From contig JAQOOI010000022.1 of NCBI GenBank assembly GCA_028554645.1, forward strand, positions 992,001-1,056,000: 64,000 nucleotides of DNA, written 5' to 3'. Positions 48,014 through 57,315 of this stretch are shown here, piece by piece; position 1 is the stretch's first letter, and every line of letters starts with the position of its first letter. The translations under genes were made by a program, and so were the position numbers. The stretch is from Omphalotus guepiniiformis. Taxonomy: Eukaryota; Basidiomycota; Agaricomycetes; Agaricales; Omphalotaceae. Under the pieces are notes generated by a model, which was not told the DNA's origin, searched no databases, and was given only the letters and a program-made list of their open reading frames with translations.

Positions 48014-50566
48014 ATGGATGAAGATGGCAATGCCACTATTGCTGGATATAAGCTGCCAGACAATGAATTGTTTTCAGAACCTGAAAAGGCTGAGGCATTT
48101 GTGTTTGCAGCTGAATCCATCATAAGAGAAAACGATATAGCGGCTGCAGATTCGGTTAGATCGTATTTAAATCGGTCTGTAGACTCAGAAAAGAAACAAG
48201 TGTTCTGTACCTGGCGAGAAAATTTAAATTTGAATTCAAAAGAGCACTTAGATACTCAGAATTCAGACTTAGATACTTGCACGGTACTTAATCACACTTC
48301 GGAACCCGCATCTGGAACTGAAAAGAGGATGAATAAGGGTAAAACGGTCAAAAGAGAACCGAAACCAGTCCAATCTTCAAGACCCAGATGGAGTAGAGAT
48401 AAGAATGGCAACAAAATGGCCAGATTGGTGACTGTTTTGGCTTCTAGAAAGTACAAACCAGTTGCTATTAAGGTCAAACCTGTTAAAGCTACCTTACCTG
48501 CGGAGTTCCGGATTGAAAGAAAAATAATTGGAGATCCGTTAAAAGATATGCCTGAGTTACCTACTCATCCTCCAGATTTCACTCCTGGTGAGAGGTACTC
48601 TCAAGAAAGAAAAGAAATTGTAGACAAGAATCATAATGAGGGTTTCTTATGGCCTGAAGAAATGAAGCTTGTACACCATCTTATGAAAGTCCAAGAAAAA
48701 GCATTTGCATGGGAAGCATCTGAAGGAGGAACCTTTAATACAGAGTTCTTTCCTCCAGTAAAGTTTCCAGTGTTACCACACACTCCTTGGGTAGAAAGGA
48801 ATATTCCTATACCTCCAGGGATCTATGATCAAGTGTGTAAAATGATTAAGGACAAAATAGATGCTGGTGTATATGAGCCTTCTAGTTCATCCTATAGATC
48901 CAGATGGTTCTGTGTCTTAAAGAAAGATGGAAAAAGCTTAAGATTGGTCCATAGTTTAGAACCACTCAATAAAGTGACTATTCAACATTCAGGGATTCCT
49001 CCTGCAACTGCAGATATAGCTAGAAGCTTCTCTGGAAGAGCATGTTTGGGTTTACTGGATATCTTTGTTGGTTATGATGAGAGGCTGGTTGATGAAAGTT
49101 CAAGAGATCTTACAACCTTCCAAACACCTTTTGGCCCACATAGATTAGTAAAGTTACCTATGGGTTGGACAAACTCTGTACCAATCTACCATGATGATGT
49201 TACATACATCTTCAGAGATGAAATTCCACATGTAACTAAACCTTACATTGATGATGTACCAGTAAAAGGGCCTGTCAGCAGATATGAAACTGCAGATGGA
49301 GGTTATGAAACTATCCCTGAAAATTCTGGCATCAGAAGATTTGTGTGGGAGCATCTGCAGAATATGAACAGAATTGTGCAAAGAATGAAACATGCTGGTG
49401 GTACCTTTGCAGGGACCAAAGCTTTCATCTGTGTAGCTGAAGGTGATGTTGTTGGACATCATGTCAGTTATGAAGGAGAAAAGCCAGTGGAAAGGCTAGC
49501 TGAAGTTGTCCTGACTTGTGATGCATCAAAATGGTCTGAGAAGAAAGATATCCGGTCATTTTTGGGCACTGCTGGTCAGATGAGAATGTTCATAAAGGAT
49601 TATGCCAAGAAAGCAAAACCTTTGACAATCTTAACTGGAGATGTGCCTTTTCAAATGGGTCCTGCAGAACTGGAAGCTGTAGAAATGATTAAAGATGGGA
49701 TTAGGAATGCTCCAGCACTCCGTCCTATTGACTATGATTTAAGTACTGGAATCACCCTTTCAGTAGATACTTCCTGGATGGCAGTAGGTTTCCAACTATA
49801 TCAGAGAGACCCTGCAGATTCAAAGAAAAAGTTCTACAACTGGATGGGTTCCATTACTTTAAATGAAAGAGAAGCAAGGTTTTCTCAACCCAAGAGAGAA
49901 CTATATGGCTTGATGTTGGCCTTACAACAAACATATTACCAGACATATGGATGTAGGAATCTTACTGTGGAAACAGATGCAAGCTATATTAAAGGAATGC
50001 TTGACAAACCCAGTAGTGGTCCCAATGCAACTATAAACAGATGGATTGAAGAAATAAGGAAGTTCCACTTCACCTTGGTACACATCAAGGGCACTGAACA
50101 TAAGGGACCAGATGGACTATCTAGACCACCTAGAGGAACCATACCAACTGAAAGAGCGGCATCTAGAGATCCGGATTCATTTGTTGATGAAGATGATGGT
50201 CTGCCGGTGAAATTCAGAATGGGGAATGGTGAATCTGAGGTACCCTTTGATTTTGAAGCCTTTAAAGATGAAATAGATACTCGAGGTGGTTACTTGCAGG
50301 AAGTTGCAAAGTCAATAGACGACTTTGAAGACGATTTGCAAGAAGCTCTTGAAGAAGAACGTCACTTGAATTCCATTAGAGAGCTGTTAGCAATTCAACA
50401 TCCAGTATCTAACTCGATGTTGCAATTTGCACAGACCTTGGTTATACCTGAAGGAGGTACTGAATGGAAACATGAACACCCATATAGAGAGGATCACAGA
50501 TCTGCATCTACAAAGGAACTGGATGAACAACTCGACCTAATCAAAGATTGGGCAATCAGCCTCTAG
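48014..50566 (+). CDS. pol: Reverse transcriptase / RNase H ORF of the LTR retrotransposon
   Basis: An 850-codon frame from ATG 48,014, open upstream to 47,939 and -1 relative to the protease frame. The reverse transcriptase has RSRWFCVLKKDGKSLRLVHS, a GLLDIFVGYDER strand, LVKLPMGWTNSVPIYHDDV and the catalytic pair in YIDDV (Asp codons at 49,250-49,255). The RNase H part shows TLSVDTSWMAVGFQLYQ and ETDASYIKGML. The N-terminal 170 residues are charged. It copies the genomic RNA into DNA inside the particle. Its stop (50,564-50,566) is followed immediately by the 14-base palindrome CTCACCTAGGTGAG. Confidence 0.92.
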   Translation: MDEDGNATIAGYKLPDNELFSEPEKAEAFVFAAESIIRENDIAAADSVRSYLNRSVDSEKKQVFCTWRENLNLNSKEHLDTQNSDLDTCTVLNHTSEPASGTEKRMNKGKTVKREPKPVQSSRPRWSRDKNGNKMARLVTVLASRKYKPVAIKVKPVKATLPAEFRIERKIIGDPLKDMPELPTHPPDFTPGERYSQERKEIVDKNHNEGFLWPEEMKLVHHLMKVQEKAFAWEASEGGTFNTEFFPPVKFPVLPHTPWVERNIPIPPGIYDQVCKMIKDKIDAGVYEPSSSSYRSRWFCVLKKDGKSLRLVHSLEPLNKVTIQHSGIPPATADIARSFSGRACLGLLDIFVGYDERLVDESSRDLTTFQTPFGPHRLVKLPMGWTNSVPIYHDDVTYIFRDEIPHVTKPYIDDVPVKGPVSRYETADGGYETIPENSGIRRFVWEHLQNMNRIVQRMKHAGGTFAGTKAFICVAEGDVVGHHVSYEGEKPVERLAEVVLTCDASKWSEKKDIRSFLGTAGQMRMFIKDYAKKAKPLTILTGDVPFQMGPAELEAVEMIKDGIRNAPALRPIDYDLSTGITLSVDTSWMAVGFQLYQRDPADSKKKFYNWMGSITLNEREARFSQPKRELYGLMLALQQTYYQTYGCRNLTVETDASYIKGMLDKPSSGPNATINRWIEEIRKFHFTLVHIKGTEHKGPDGLSRPPRGTIPTERAASRDPDSFVDEDDGLPVKFRMGNGESEVPFDFEAFKDEIDTRGGYLQEVAKSIDDFEDDLQEALEEERHLNSIRELLAIQHPVSNSMLQFAQTLVIPEGGTEWKHEHPYREDHRSASTKELDEQLDLIKDWAISL

Positions 50567-50580
50567 CTCACCTAGGTGAG
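50567..50580. repeat. 14-bp perfect palindrome between RT and integrase frames
   Basis: CTCACCTAGGTGAG is its own reverse complement and starts one base after the RT/RNase H stop codon, 6 bases before the integrase ATG. A role in frameshifting or reinitiation is only a guess. Confidence 0.6.
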
Positions 50581-50586
50581 ACTGCT

Positions 50587-52047
50587 ATGAAAAAGTTCAT
50601 TTCCAGGGCTGTAAAGTTCTTTGTAGACAGAGATGGTAGACTCTATAGAAGGAATGATGATACAGGAGGCCAGCATAGACTGGTTGTGCCTAAAGAGAAA
50701 AGGATGTACATGATGCATGCTGCTCATGACCATCTGGGACATAAAGGAATGTTTGCAACAAAAGCTCTCATAGAGAAGCGTTTTTGGTGGCCAGATTTGA
50801 ATGGAGATGTCAATTGGTTTGTCAAATCCTGCCAAATCTGCCAGAACCGAAAATTAGAATTGTTGAAGATTCCTCCCACTCTTACACACACTCCCTCCCT
50901 GTTTCAGAAGATTCATGTGGATGTATTTAAAGTATCACCTCCAAGTAATGGTTGCAAGGATGTTGTACATGGCAGATGTGCACTCTCATCCTGGTCTGAA
51001 GGAAGAGCCTTAAGATCTGACAATGCTAGATCATTGGGAGAATGGTTCTTTGATGATATTATATGCAGATGGGGATGTCCTGATGAAGTAGTAACTGATA
51101 ATGCACCCCAGATGCGAGCTATGCTTAAATGGCTAGAAGATAAATATGGAATTAAAGGAATTACTATATCTCCTTACAATTCCCAAGCAAATGGCAAGAT
51201 TGAGAGAGCCCACTTTGACATTAGGACTGCCTTGGCAAAAGCTACAGGTGGAGATCTAAAGAGATGGTGGTGGTTTCTCAAACATGTCTTCTGGGCAGAT
51301 AGAATTACAGCTAGAAAAGGACTTGGATGTTCACCATACTTCCTTGTTACTGGAGCTGAACCTATCCTACCCTTGGATATTGTTGAATCTACATGGTTAG
51401 TAAAACTTCCAGATAGAATCTTGACATATGAGAAACTTATTGGCTACAGAGCTCAAGCTCTAGCTAAGCATAGAACCCATGTGCAGGGGATGATATCTAG
51501 AATTGATACAACCAAGAAAGAGACTCTTAGACAATATGAAGAAGAATACAGAAATGTTATCAGAGACTTTGATTTCAAACCTGGTACACTTATACAAGTC
51601 AGAAATACACAAGTTGAGAAGAACTTGGACAGAAAAATGTATCCTAGATACCTGGGACCCATGATTGTAATAAGGAGAACCAAAGGGGGATCCTACATTG
51701 TGGCCCAGATGGATGGTACAGTACTCAGAGAAAAGGTTGCTGCCTTCAGAGTACTACCCCATGTAGCTAGATATGAACCAATTCAACTGCCTGAGAACAT
51801 TCATGAACTTATAGACTTGACTAGTGAACAACTAGAAGAGATGGTCAATGATAACAATGAGTTAGACCCTGAACTTGAGAGAGATTACATCTTTGACAGT
51901 ATTCCTCAACTGAGAATTCCTGCTGAAGATGAAGATCTTGATGAGTCCAGTGATGAAGAACTACAATCTGCAAACGATGCAGATGAAGAAGAACCAGATT
52001 GGGACGCTCCAGTCCAGACCAGGTCTCAATCTTCACAAAATAAATGA
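50587..52047 (+). CDS. Integrase ORF of the LTR retrotransposon
   Basis: About 486 codons from the ATG at 50,587; the frame is open from 50,527 and overlaps the RT/RNase H frame in -1. An HHCC zinc module (AHDHLGHKGMF, later CQICQNRK) is followed by the DDE core: VDVFKVSPP, VVTDNAPQM, and NGKIERAHFD with about 35 residues between the second Asp and the Glu. A GPY/F-like module (YPRYLGPMIVIRR) follows. The C-terminal tail is acidic (DEDLDESSDEE) and has no chromodomain. It inserts the cDNA. The homologous region between RNase H and the zinc module is continuous across the frame change, so the two ORFs descend from one polyprotein. Confidence 0.92.
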   Translation: MKKFISRAVKFFVDRDGRLYRRNDDTGGQHRLVVPKEKRMYMMHAAHDHLGHKGMFATKALIEKRFWWPDLNGDVNWFVKSCQICQNRKLELLKIPPTLTHTPSLFQKIHVDVFKVSPPSNGCKDVVHGRCALSSWSEGRALRSDNARSLGEWFFDDIICRWGCPDEVVTDNAPQMRAMLKWLEDKYGIKGITISPYNSQANGKIERAHFDIRTALAKATGGDLKRWWWFLKHVFWADRITARKGLGCSPYFLVTGAEPILPLDIVESTWLVKLPDRILTYEKLIGYRAQALAKHRTHVQGMISRIDTTKKETLRQYEEEYRNVIRDFDFKPGTLIQVRNTQVEKNLDRKMYPRYLGPMIVIRRTKGGSYIVAQMDGTVLREKVAAFRVLPHVARYEPIQLPENIHELIDLTSEQLEEMVNDNNELDPELERDYIFDSIPQLRIPAEDEDLDESSDEELQSANDADEEEPDWDAPVQTRSQSSQNK

Positions 52048-52247
52048 TAAACACACTATATTTGAACAAAGTAAGAGATAGACACTGAAAAGTGACTACC
52101 TAACTGCAGATGAAAGTAAAAAGTGGGTAACAGTAGTATGCACTACTAAGATAAACATAAAGGGGTCTGAGGATGTCCTATACGATGTACCAATACCGTG
52201 TAAACTGCCCATAAATGATGCTGAGATGTCCAGATGTAACATTAAAG

Positions 52248-53649
52248 TCAGAGAATGTCTGCAGATGGAAATGCATGGAAAGGAGCTGGATCATCAGCAG
52301 TACCTGGACCAGACTCCAAGGGACTCTGGTTGGCCCTGTAAGCCTTCTCCTTCTGTCTTCGGAGCAATTCCAGACGGGAAAACTCCTTGTAGGCAAATCT
52401 GTACTGAGAATGATGATACTGAATGGCATGTTGATGAACACTGAGTTCTGTCTTCAAGAAGTTGGAAATTGATTGAAAAACCTCAGGAGAGAAGTGGTCC
52501 AAGTCCATGAAAGGGAACAGAGCAGTGATACGAGTCACAATCTCTTCTCCACTCTCCCGGAGTTTGCGCTCATCTGCAGGATAATTGAGTTAGAAACTCG
52601 AAAAACCGCAGATTGGGTGACTACTCACGGTCTGTCTCCTCTCTAAGGTTGACGATTGGGTTCTCAATACGAGGCTTCTTCATGACAATCACCTTGTGGG
52701 GCTCAGGAATAGGTTCATTCTGCAAGAACATTTATGATCAGTACATGGAACTACTTGAGCAACTCCAGATGGAACTAAAAACTTACATCTTTGGGTCCAA
52801 CTGAGGTGGCCTGTAAAAGTGACCATGGTACATCAGTCTAGAGAAACGAATGAACAGTTCTGAACATAAATCTGCTTACCCTTGGAGAAGTAATTACTAC
52901 TTTTTCCTTGGAAGACTTATGAACTGTGGTAGTAGTGGGAGAACCTTTGGTTTTGTCCTTGCCAGAGTCCTTGTTATCCTTATTGGGAGCGTGGATCGAC
53001 GCAGAAAGCCCAAGGGAAGGTCCATCTGCCATCTGAGAAAAGAAAGACCATGTTGGGATTTGAGTTAGATACTCAGTAACCAAGGAGTTAGATACTTACA
53101 GTAACGTCTCCGTCACCAGTAATGACCTCAATCTCTTCATCGTCATCATCATCATCCTCAATAAGTTCGGGAGTTTTAGCTGGCTACACACCGATAGGCA
53201 GTTAGATACTCGAAATGAGAGGGATGGTCAATAAAAACGTACTTTGCGCTTCTTAGACCCACTAAGAGTCTCTCTGCGCTTTGCCAAGTCGTCCCGGAAA
53301 GCTTTAATGGCGGAGAAAGTGTCAGGTTCACCTACAGATGGGAACTTCTTGACTGCATCTGCGACCAGATTGACACCTTTGTCGAACAAAGTGAACGCTT
53401 CCTCGGACTTAGCAACTGCATATGCAGGCAGAGACTTCTTCGGTAATAAGAAATCAAGTTAGATACTGGACCTGGAATCAAAGATGGAACATTTACAAGA
53501 TGACTAGCAAGGGCTGTAATAAGCATCCCAAGCAGTTCAGTATCCGCATCTTTGGCCTCCATGGCTCCAGTAGCTCGAGAAAGATATCGCTGCGTTGTGG
53601 CAACCCACTCAGGACGCTCAGGCCAAGTCTTGGGACCTTTAGGGGCCAT
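52248..53649 (-). CDS. Antisense gene B of the retrotransposon, unknown function
   Basis: Seven exons on the minus strand: 53649-53497, 53437-53243, 53183-53100, 53032-52880, 52810-52787, 52719-52629, 52573-52248 (341 residues). All introns are GT-AG, 48-76 nt, and exons 1-5 join in phase 0. I do not recognise the family. The start MAPKGPKTWPERPEW is followed by a helical part, a KKRK basic end of exon 2, a run of Asp/Glu in exon 3 (EDDDDDDEEIEV), a Lys/Thr-rich exon 4, and a C-terminal helix rich in Arg/Lys/Glu (SRLELLRRQKEKAYR). A TATAAAAG box stands about 100 bases upstream. It lies wholly between integrase and the 3' LTR, opposite to the element's own genes. Nuclear localisation is plausible from the KKRK and acidic runs. 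Confidence 0.8.
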
Positions 53650-53744
53650 AACTGTAAAATATAGAGATAGAGAAATGATAAAAGTGGAAGGGTTGTAGAA
53701 CCAAGTGATAGATGGTGCTGAGTCGTTCTGAATCTGCGCTGCAC

Positions 53745-53752
53745 CTTTTATA
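53745..53752 (-). promoter_or_regulatory. TATA box of antisense gene B
   Basis: Minus-strand TATAAAAG, about 96-103 bases upstream of the ATG at 53,649. The match to consensus is perfect and the distance usual for fungi, which suggests a promoter independent of the LTR. Confidence 0.55.
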
Positions 53753-53865
53753 TCTGGTCTACCCCGTCTAAATCTGCAAGTTGGTCATTACTCCTATGCT
53801 GTTCAAACAGGCACAATGAGGCCTAGCCAGCGTAGCAGATTGATCAACGGGGACGTTGAAGTTAA

Positions 53866-53883
53866 TTTTACTTGGGGGGAGAG
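53866..53883 (+). other. Internal copy of the polypurine tract
   Basis: TTTTACTTGGGGGGAGAG nearly matches TTTTACTTTGGGGGAGA at the 3' LTR border (57,299-57,315). It could act as a central plus-strand primer or mark the former 3' end of a shorter element. Confidence 0.55.
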
Positions 53884-54489
53884 AGCACACAAAGTTTACA
53901 AGGCCAAAAATTTTGAATTTTTGAAATTTCAAATTTCTCAAATCTGGAGATCTAGACAGCTTTGACCGCAGAGGACTTAGCCGAATAGCATTGCCGAGTA
54001 ACCGAGAGCTCTCAACCTTGACAGAAAGGACTTATTAAATTCAATGTATCCTCAAAAAGAAACGATACTTATTGAAAATTGTGGGCTTAAGTCATTTAAA
54101 GAATTGTTTCCCTCTAGAATCGAGTTAGATACTCAATTTGAAGGAGACTCTCAAATTTATTGCTTATGTTTCACACCAGATTCATGCCAAGAAAAATGAA
54201 ATATGTATTTTTGAGCATAGAAGCTCAGGACTATAATAAAGATACTTCGACCTATACTACTATAAAGTAAGTACAGGGAGTATCTACAGAAAAAGCGATG
54301 TATAAAATTTTTATATATTTGGGCAACCTGGTGTGTTGAACACCAAGGCTACCCGCGACGAAATGCGAACGGATACGGGAGGTCCCAGCCAAGCGAAGAA
54401 AGCGACAGATCTGTGAGATTGGGACTGAGAGATGGAGAAAGTAAAGGGAAAAAGGGGTACGAACTATGCGTGCACCCGAGCCTTGAAAG

Positions 54490-57011
54490 TCACTCTGAGA
54501 GGGGATCGTCCCTCCCAGCTAGTGGACTGCTTTCTGGCACCAGTACCTTGCCGGCTGTCTCCTCCTCCAGCTCGTCTTCCTTGTCCTCATCCTCTTCGAC
54601 CGTTATCTGCGAAGCACCGACCGCCTGAGGCGATTCGTCGATGACTGTGGCAACGGGAGTGGAACGAACATTGGAAGGGCCGGGCTGCTGCTCGACCTCT
54701 GGATCCACCACGACGAAACGACCAGATTCGTTCCTAGCGATATAGCTTGCTCGAGACACCAGGTTGATGTCCCATCCAAGCGCGGTAGCCAGTAGTTTGA
54801 GCTGTTCGTCCGAATAGTCGAACGACGGGTCGCCAGTCTGAACCTGATGTAAAACGAGACGAGGATCGCGACACGAAGCTTTGATATGATCTTGACGCTG
54901 CAAAATCGTTCGGTGTACCCGTTCCATCGCCCGCATCTGCGCGGAGACGCTGTTCTGCATGTCCTCGTAGGTGTCGATGAGAATCTGCAACTGCTCAGCT
55001 TCCTGAGAGACAACTAAGAAACGAAGAACCTTTAGTAAAAAAAATGTCTAAAGAAATGAAAGGAATACTTACCTGTACTGCCGCTGCGAGCCAATGTGTA
55101 TGAAAGGCATCGCAACTGATCGCTGCCTTCCAAACCGTACGACCAGCTACAGGTATGATTGTCCTTCGCGCAAGTCGCGCAGCGCCATTCGAAAGTCTTG
55201 CTGTTGAACTGAGGACGGCATTCTCTACCTTCAGTGTGAGTACCGCCGACGCAGGCAGCACAAATGGAGTCGCCGAAGAACTAAAAGAGTGACGAAAAGA
55301 AAATTTAGCGGGTATTAATCTCGAGTCAGAAAGATACTCACCCTATCGAATGTGCGGTTGACTGAAACGAGTTGCTGTAAAGTAACAGGACGGCCATAAG
55401 GCCATCCAAAGACAACACGGCCTGTAAAAGAACCGTTAAACAAACACTAGAAAAATGAAATAAAAGAGATACTTACCGGGTATCGCTTCAAAGTCCTCCT
55501 TCGCACGATTTTGAGGTGTTCGTCCATCCGATCGCTAAGGAAAGACATTGTCAGTAAAAGGAAATGAAATAAAAAGAAATGACAAGACTTACCTGAAGAT
55601 TTGGGGCCTCGTAACGAGTGCCCGGAGCAAGAGAAACAGAAGAAGTAGAGAAATCAGCGCGAGAAGCCCATAGAGGTGCTTCAAAGTCGACGTTAAGATT
55701 GACGGGGGCCTTAGCACCCTCAGTCTTGACCGCTTTCTCCTCTTCCTTCTTCTCCTCTTCCTCGTCGCTGGATGCAGGAACAGTAATTGAAGTCGCCTTG
55801 GAGCGAGTCTTTCGAGACGCTGGGTCATCGGCAGGCTCTTCCACACGCATCTTCCGAATCTTCGGTTTTGGATTGACCACCTGTTTACCCTTGCCCTGTG
55901 TAAGAAAACATGAGAAAAGAATAAATAAATCTATAAGGAAACGTACCTTTGAAGCTGCAGCTGCAGGCTTCTTACCCTCAGAAACGCGAGACTTCTTGAC
56001 CGGAGGCTCAGAGTTCTCGGACTCGAAGTCAGTATCATCGTCGTCGGTCAGCTCAGTAGATTCGGCCGTGGCTTCAACGTCGGAGATCTTGCGTTTCATC
56101 TAAAAATGATAAAATAAGAAGGACCTCTTCAAACAAAAAGAAAAGACATACCGAACGACCCGGTAAGGGCGTTACACTAGTCTTGGCCTTTGGCTTTGGC
56201 TTTGGCTTTGGTTTTGAAACCGGTGCCGAAACCTTCGAAGATTCAGCGCGAGCAACCTTGGCGGACGAAGCAAGTGTGGCGAGAGGCGGGAGTAAGATCT
56301 CATCGTCGTCGTTGTCTTCCTCGAGCTGCGGAGTTTGCTTAAGCTTAGGAAATGGAGGTAGTGGTTCCCACAAATTGCGAAGCTGTAAAGAGTTAGCAAA
56401 AGAAATGAAAACCAGTCTGAGAGATACTTACTGTATACTTGAGGCAGAAGGAATCAAGTTTAGCGCGATTTAGCCCCCAGGGCGGCACAATAAATGAAGT
56501 CGGTTTGGCCTGATGAAGCCATAAAGCGAGATTGCATACAGAAAGAAAAGAACCGGTAAAATAGTCGGGGAGATGTGTATGTGCTCGCTGGGACCGATTA
56601 AATGTTAAAGCGATGCGAGTCTGTAAAGATGAGGTTAGCTATAACGAAGATAAAAAGAAATGATGCCTACCAAGGCGAGATTCAAGTCGTCGAAAGCGGA
56701 TGTAATGGTCCTCAACCTAAGACCCTTTCCAAACTCCTTGAACGATTGGTCCCGTAGACGTCGGTCCAAGTCGCCTAGCCTTGAAACGATGGCGGAAAGA
56801 GCCTTGTAATCTTCTTCGTTCATGTCTGAGAGCTGTGAGAGGGAAAAGAAAAGAAAGAGGCCGTCAATTGAGAGCGGTTCTCGAATATATATGTGACACA
56901 CTGTGAAAAGCAGCGCGTGAGAGAAAGGAATTAAAAAGGACTTACCGGTGCCTCGGAAGGCTCCCTACTGAGAGTGATAGAGGAAGCCAATTGCCTTGAA
57001 AAGTCATCCAT
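54490..57011 (-). CDS. Antisense gene A of the retrotransposon, Zn-cluster-like protein of unknown function
   Basis: Ten exons on the minus strand: 57011-56946, 56832-56671, 56620-56432, 56382-56152, 56099-55947, 55895-55593, 55534-55477, 55421-55342, 55280-55073, 55013-54490 (657 residues, all junctions GT-AG and in phase). Order: Ser/Thr start; helical LGDLDRRLRDQSFKEFGKG; WLHQAKPTSFIVPPWGLNRA; a KPKPKPKPKAK run; a basic MKRKISD exon; acidic EEEEKKEEE; FGWPYGRPVTLQQLV; then a cysteine cluster at about 421-458 with spacing C-x2-C-x10-C-x12-C-x2-C-x6-C; a helix QMRAMERVHRTILQRQ; and an acidic tail. The cluster resembles a fungal Zn2Cys6 DNA-binding module with a longer first loop. It is not one of the known retroelement proteins. 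Nuclear, perhaps DNA-binding, is an inference. Confidence 0.82.
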
Positions 57012-57307
57012 CGGGGGACGAAGTGAGATGTGAAGAGAAAACGAGAATCACTGTCTGTTTAAGTCGAAACTTCGACAGAAGTAGATTGCGGGTTTCGCCG
57101 AAGTCTGACATTGCCGTCACATGCCGATGTAAATATATTGACTGGCGATCAATCGAGAAAAGTTTTGCCTGAAGGCAGTCCGTGAGACGTGATATTGTGA
57201 TATTGAACAGTACGAAATGTGCTTCTATGACCAATCTGCTAGTAATAATTGTATCTAACTCGATTTTGGCCAATCTGGTACGATCGAGGACGATCTTATT
57301 TTACTTT

Positions 57308-57315
57308 GGGGGAGA
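57308..57315 (+). other. Polypurine tract before the 3' LTR
   Basis: GGGGGAGA, preceded by TTTTACTTT, touches the first base of the 3' LTR. This is the expected plus-strand primer and shows that both antisense genes are inside the element. Confidence 0.85.

Larger units (their letters stand above)
53650..54489. other. Spacer between the two antisense genes
   Basis: No gene. It holds the presumed promoter of antisense gene B, an internal copy of the purine tract (53,866-53,883), a GAGTTAGATACTC unit at 54,122, and AT-rich sequence toward the 3' end of antisense gene A. Confidence 0.55.
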
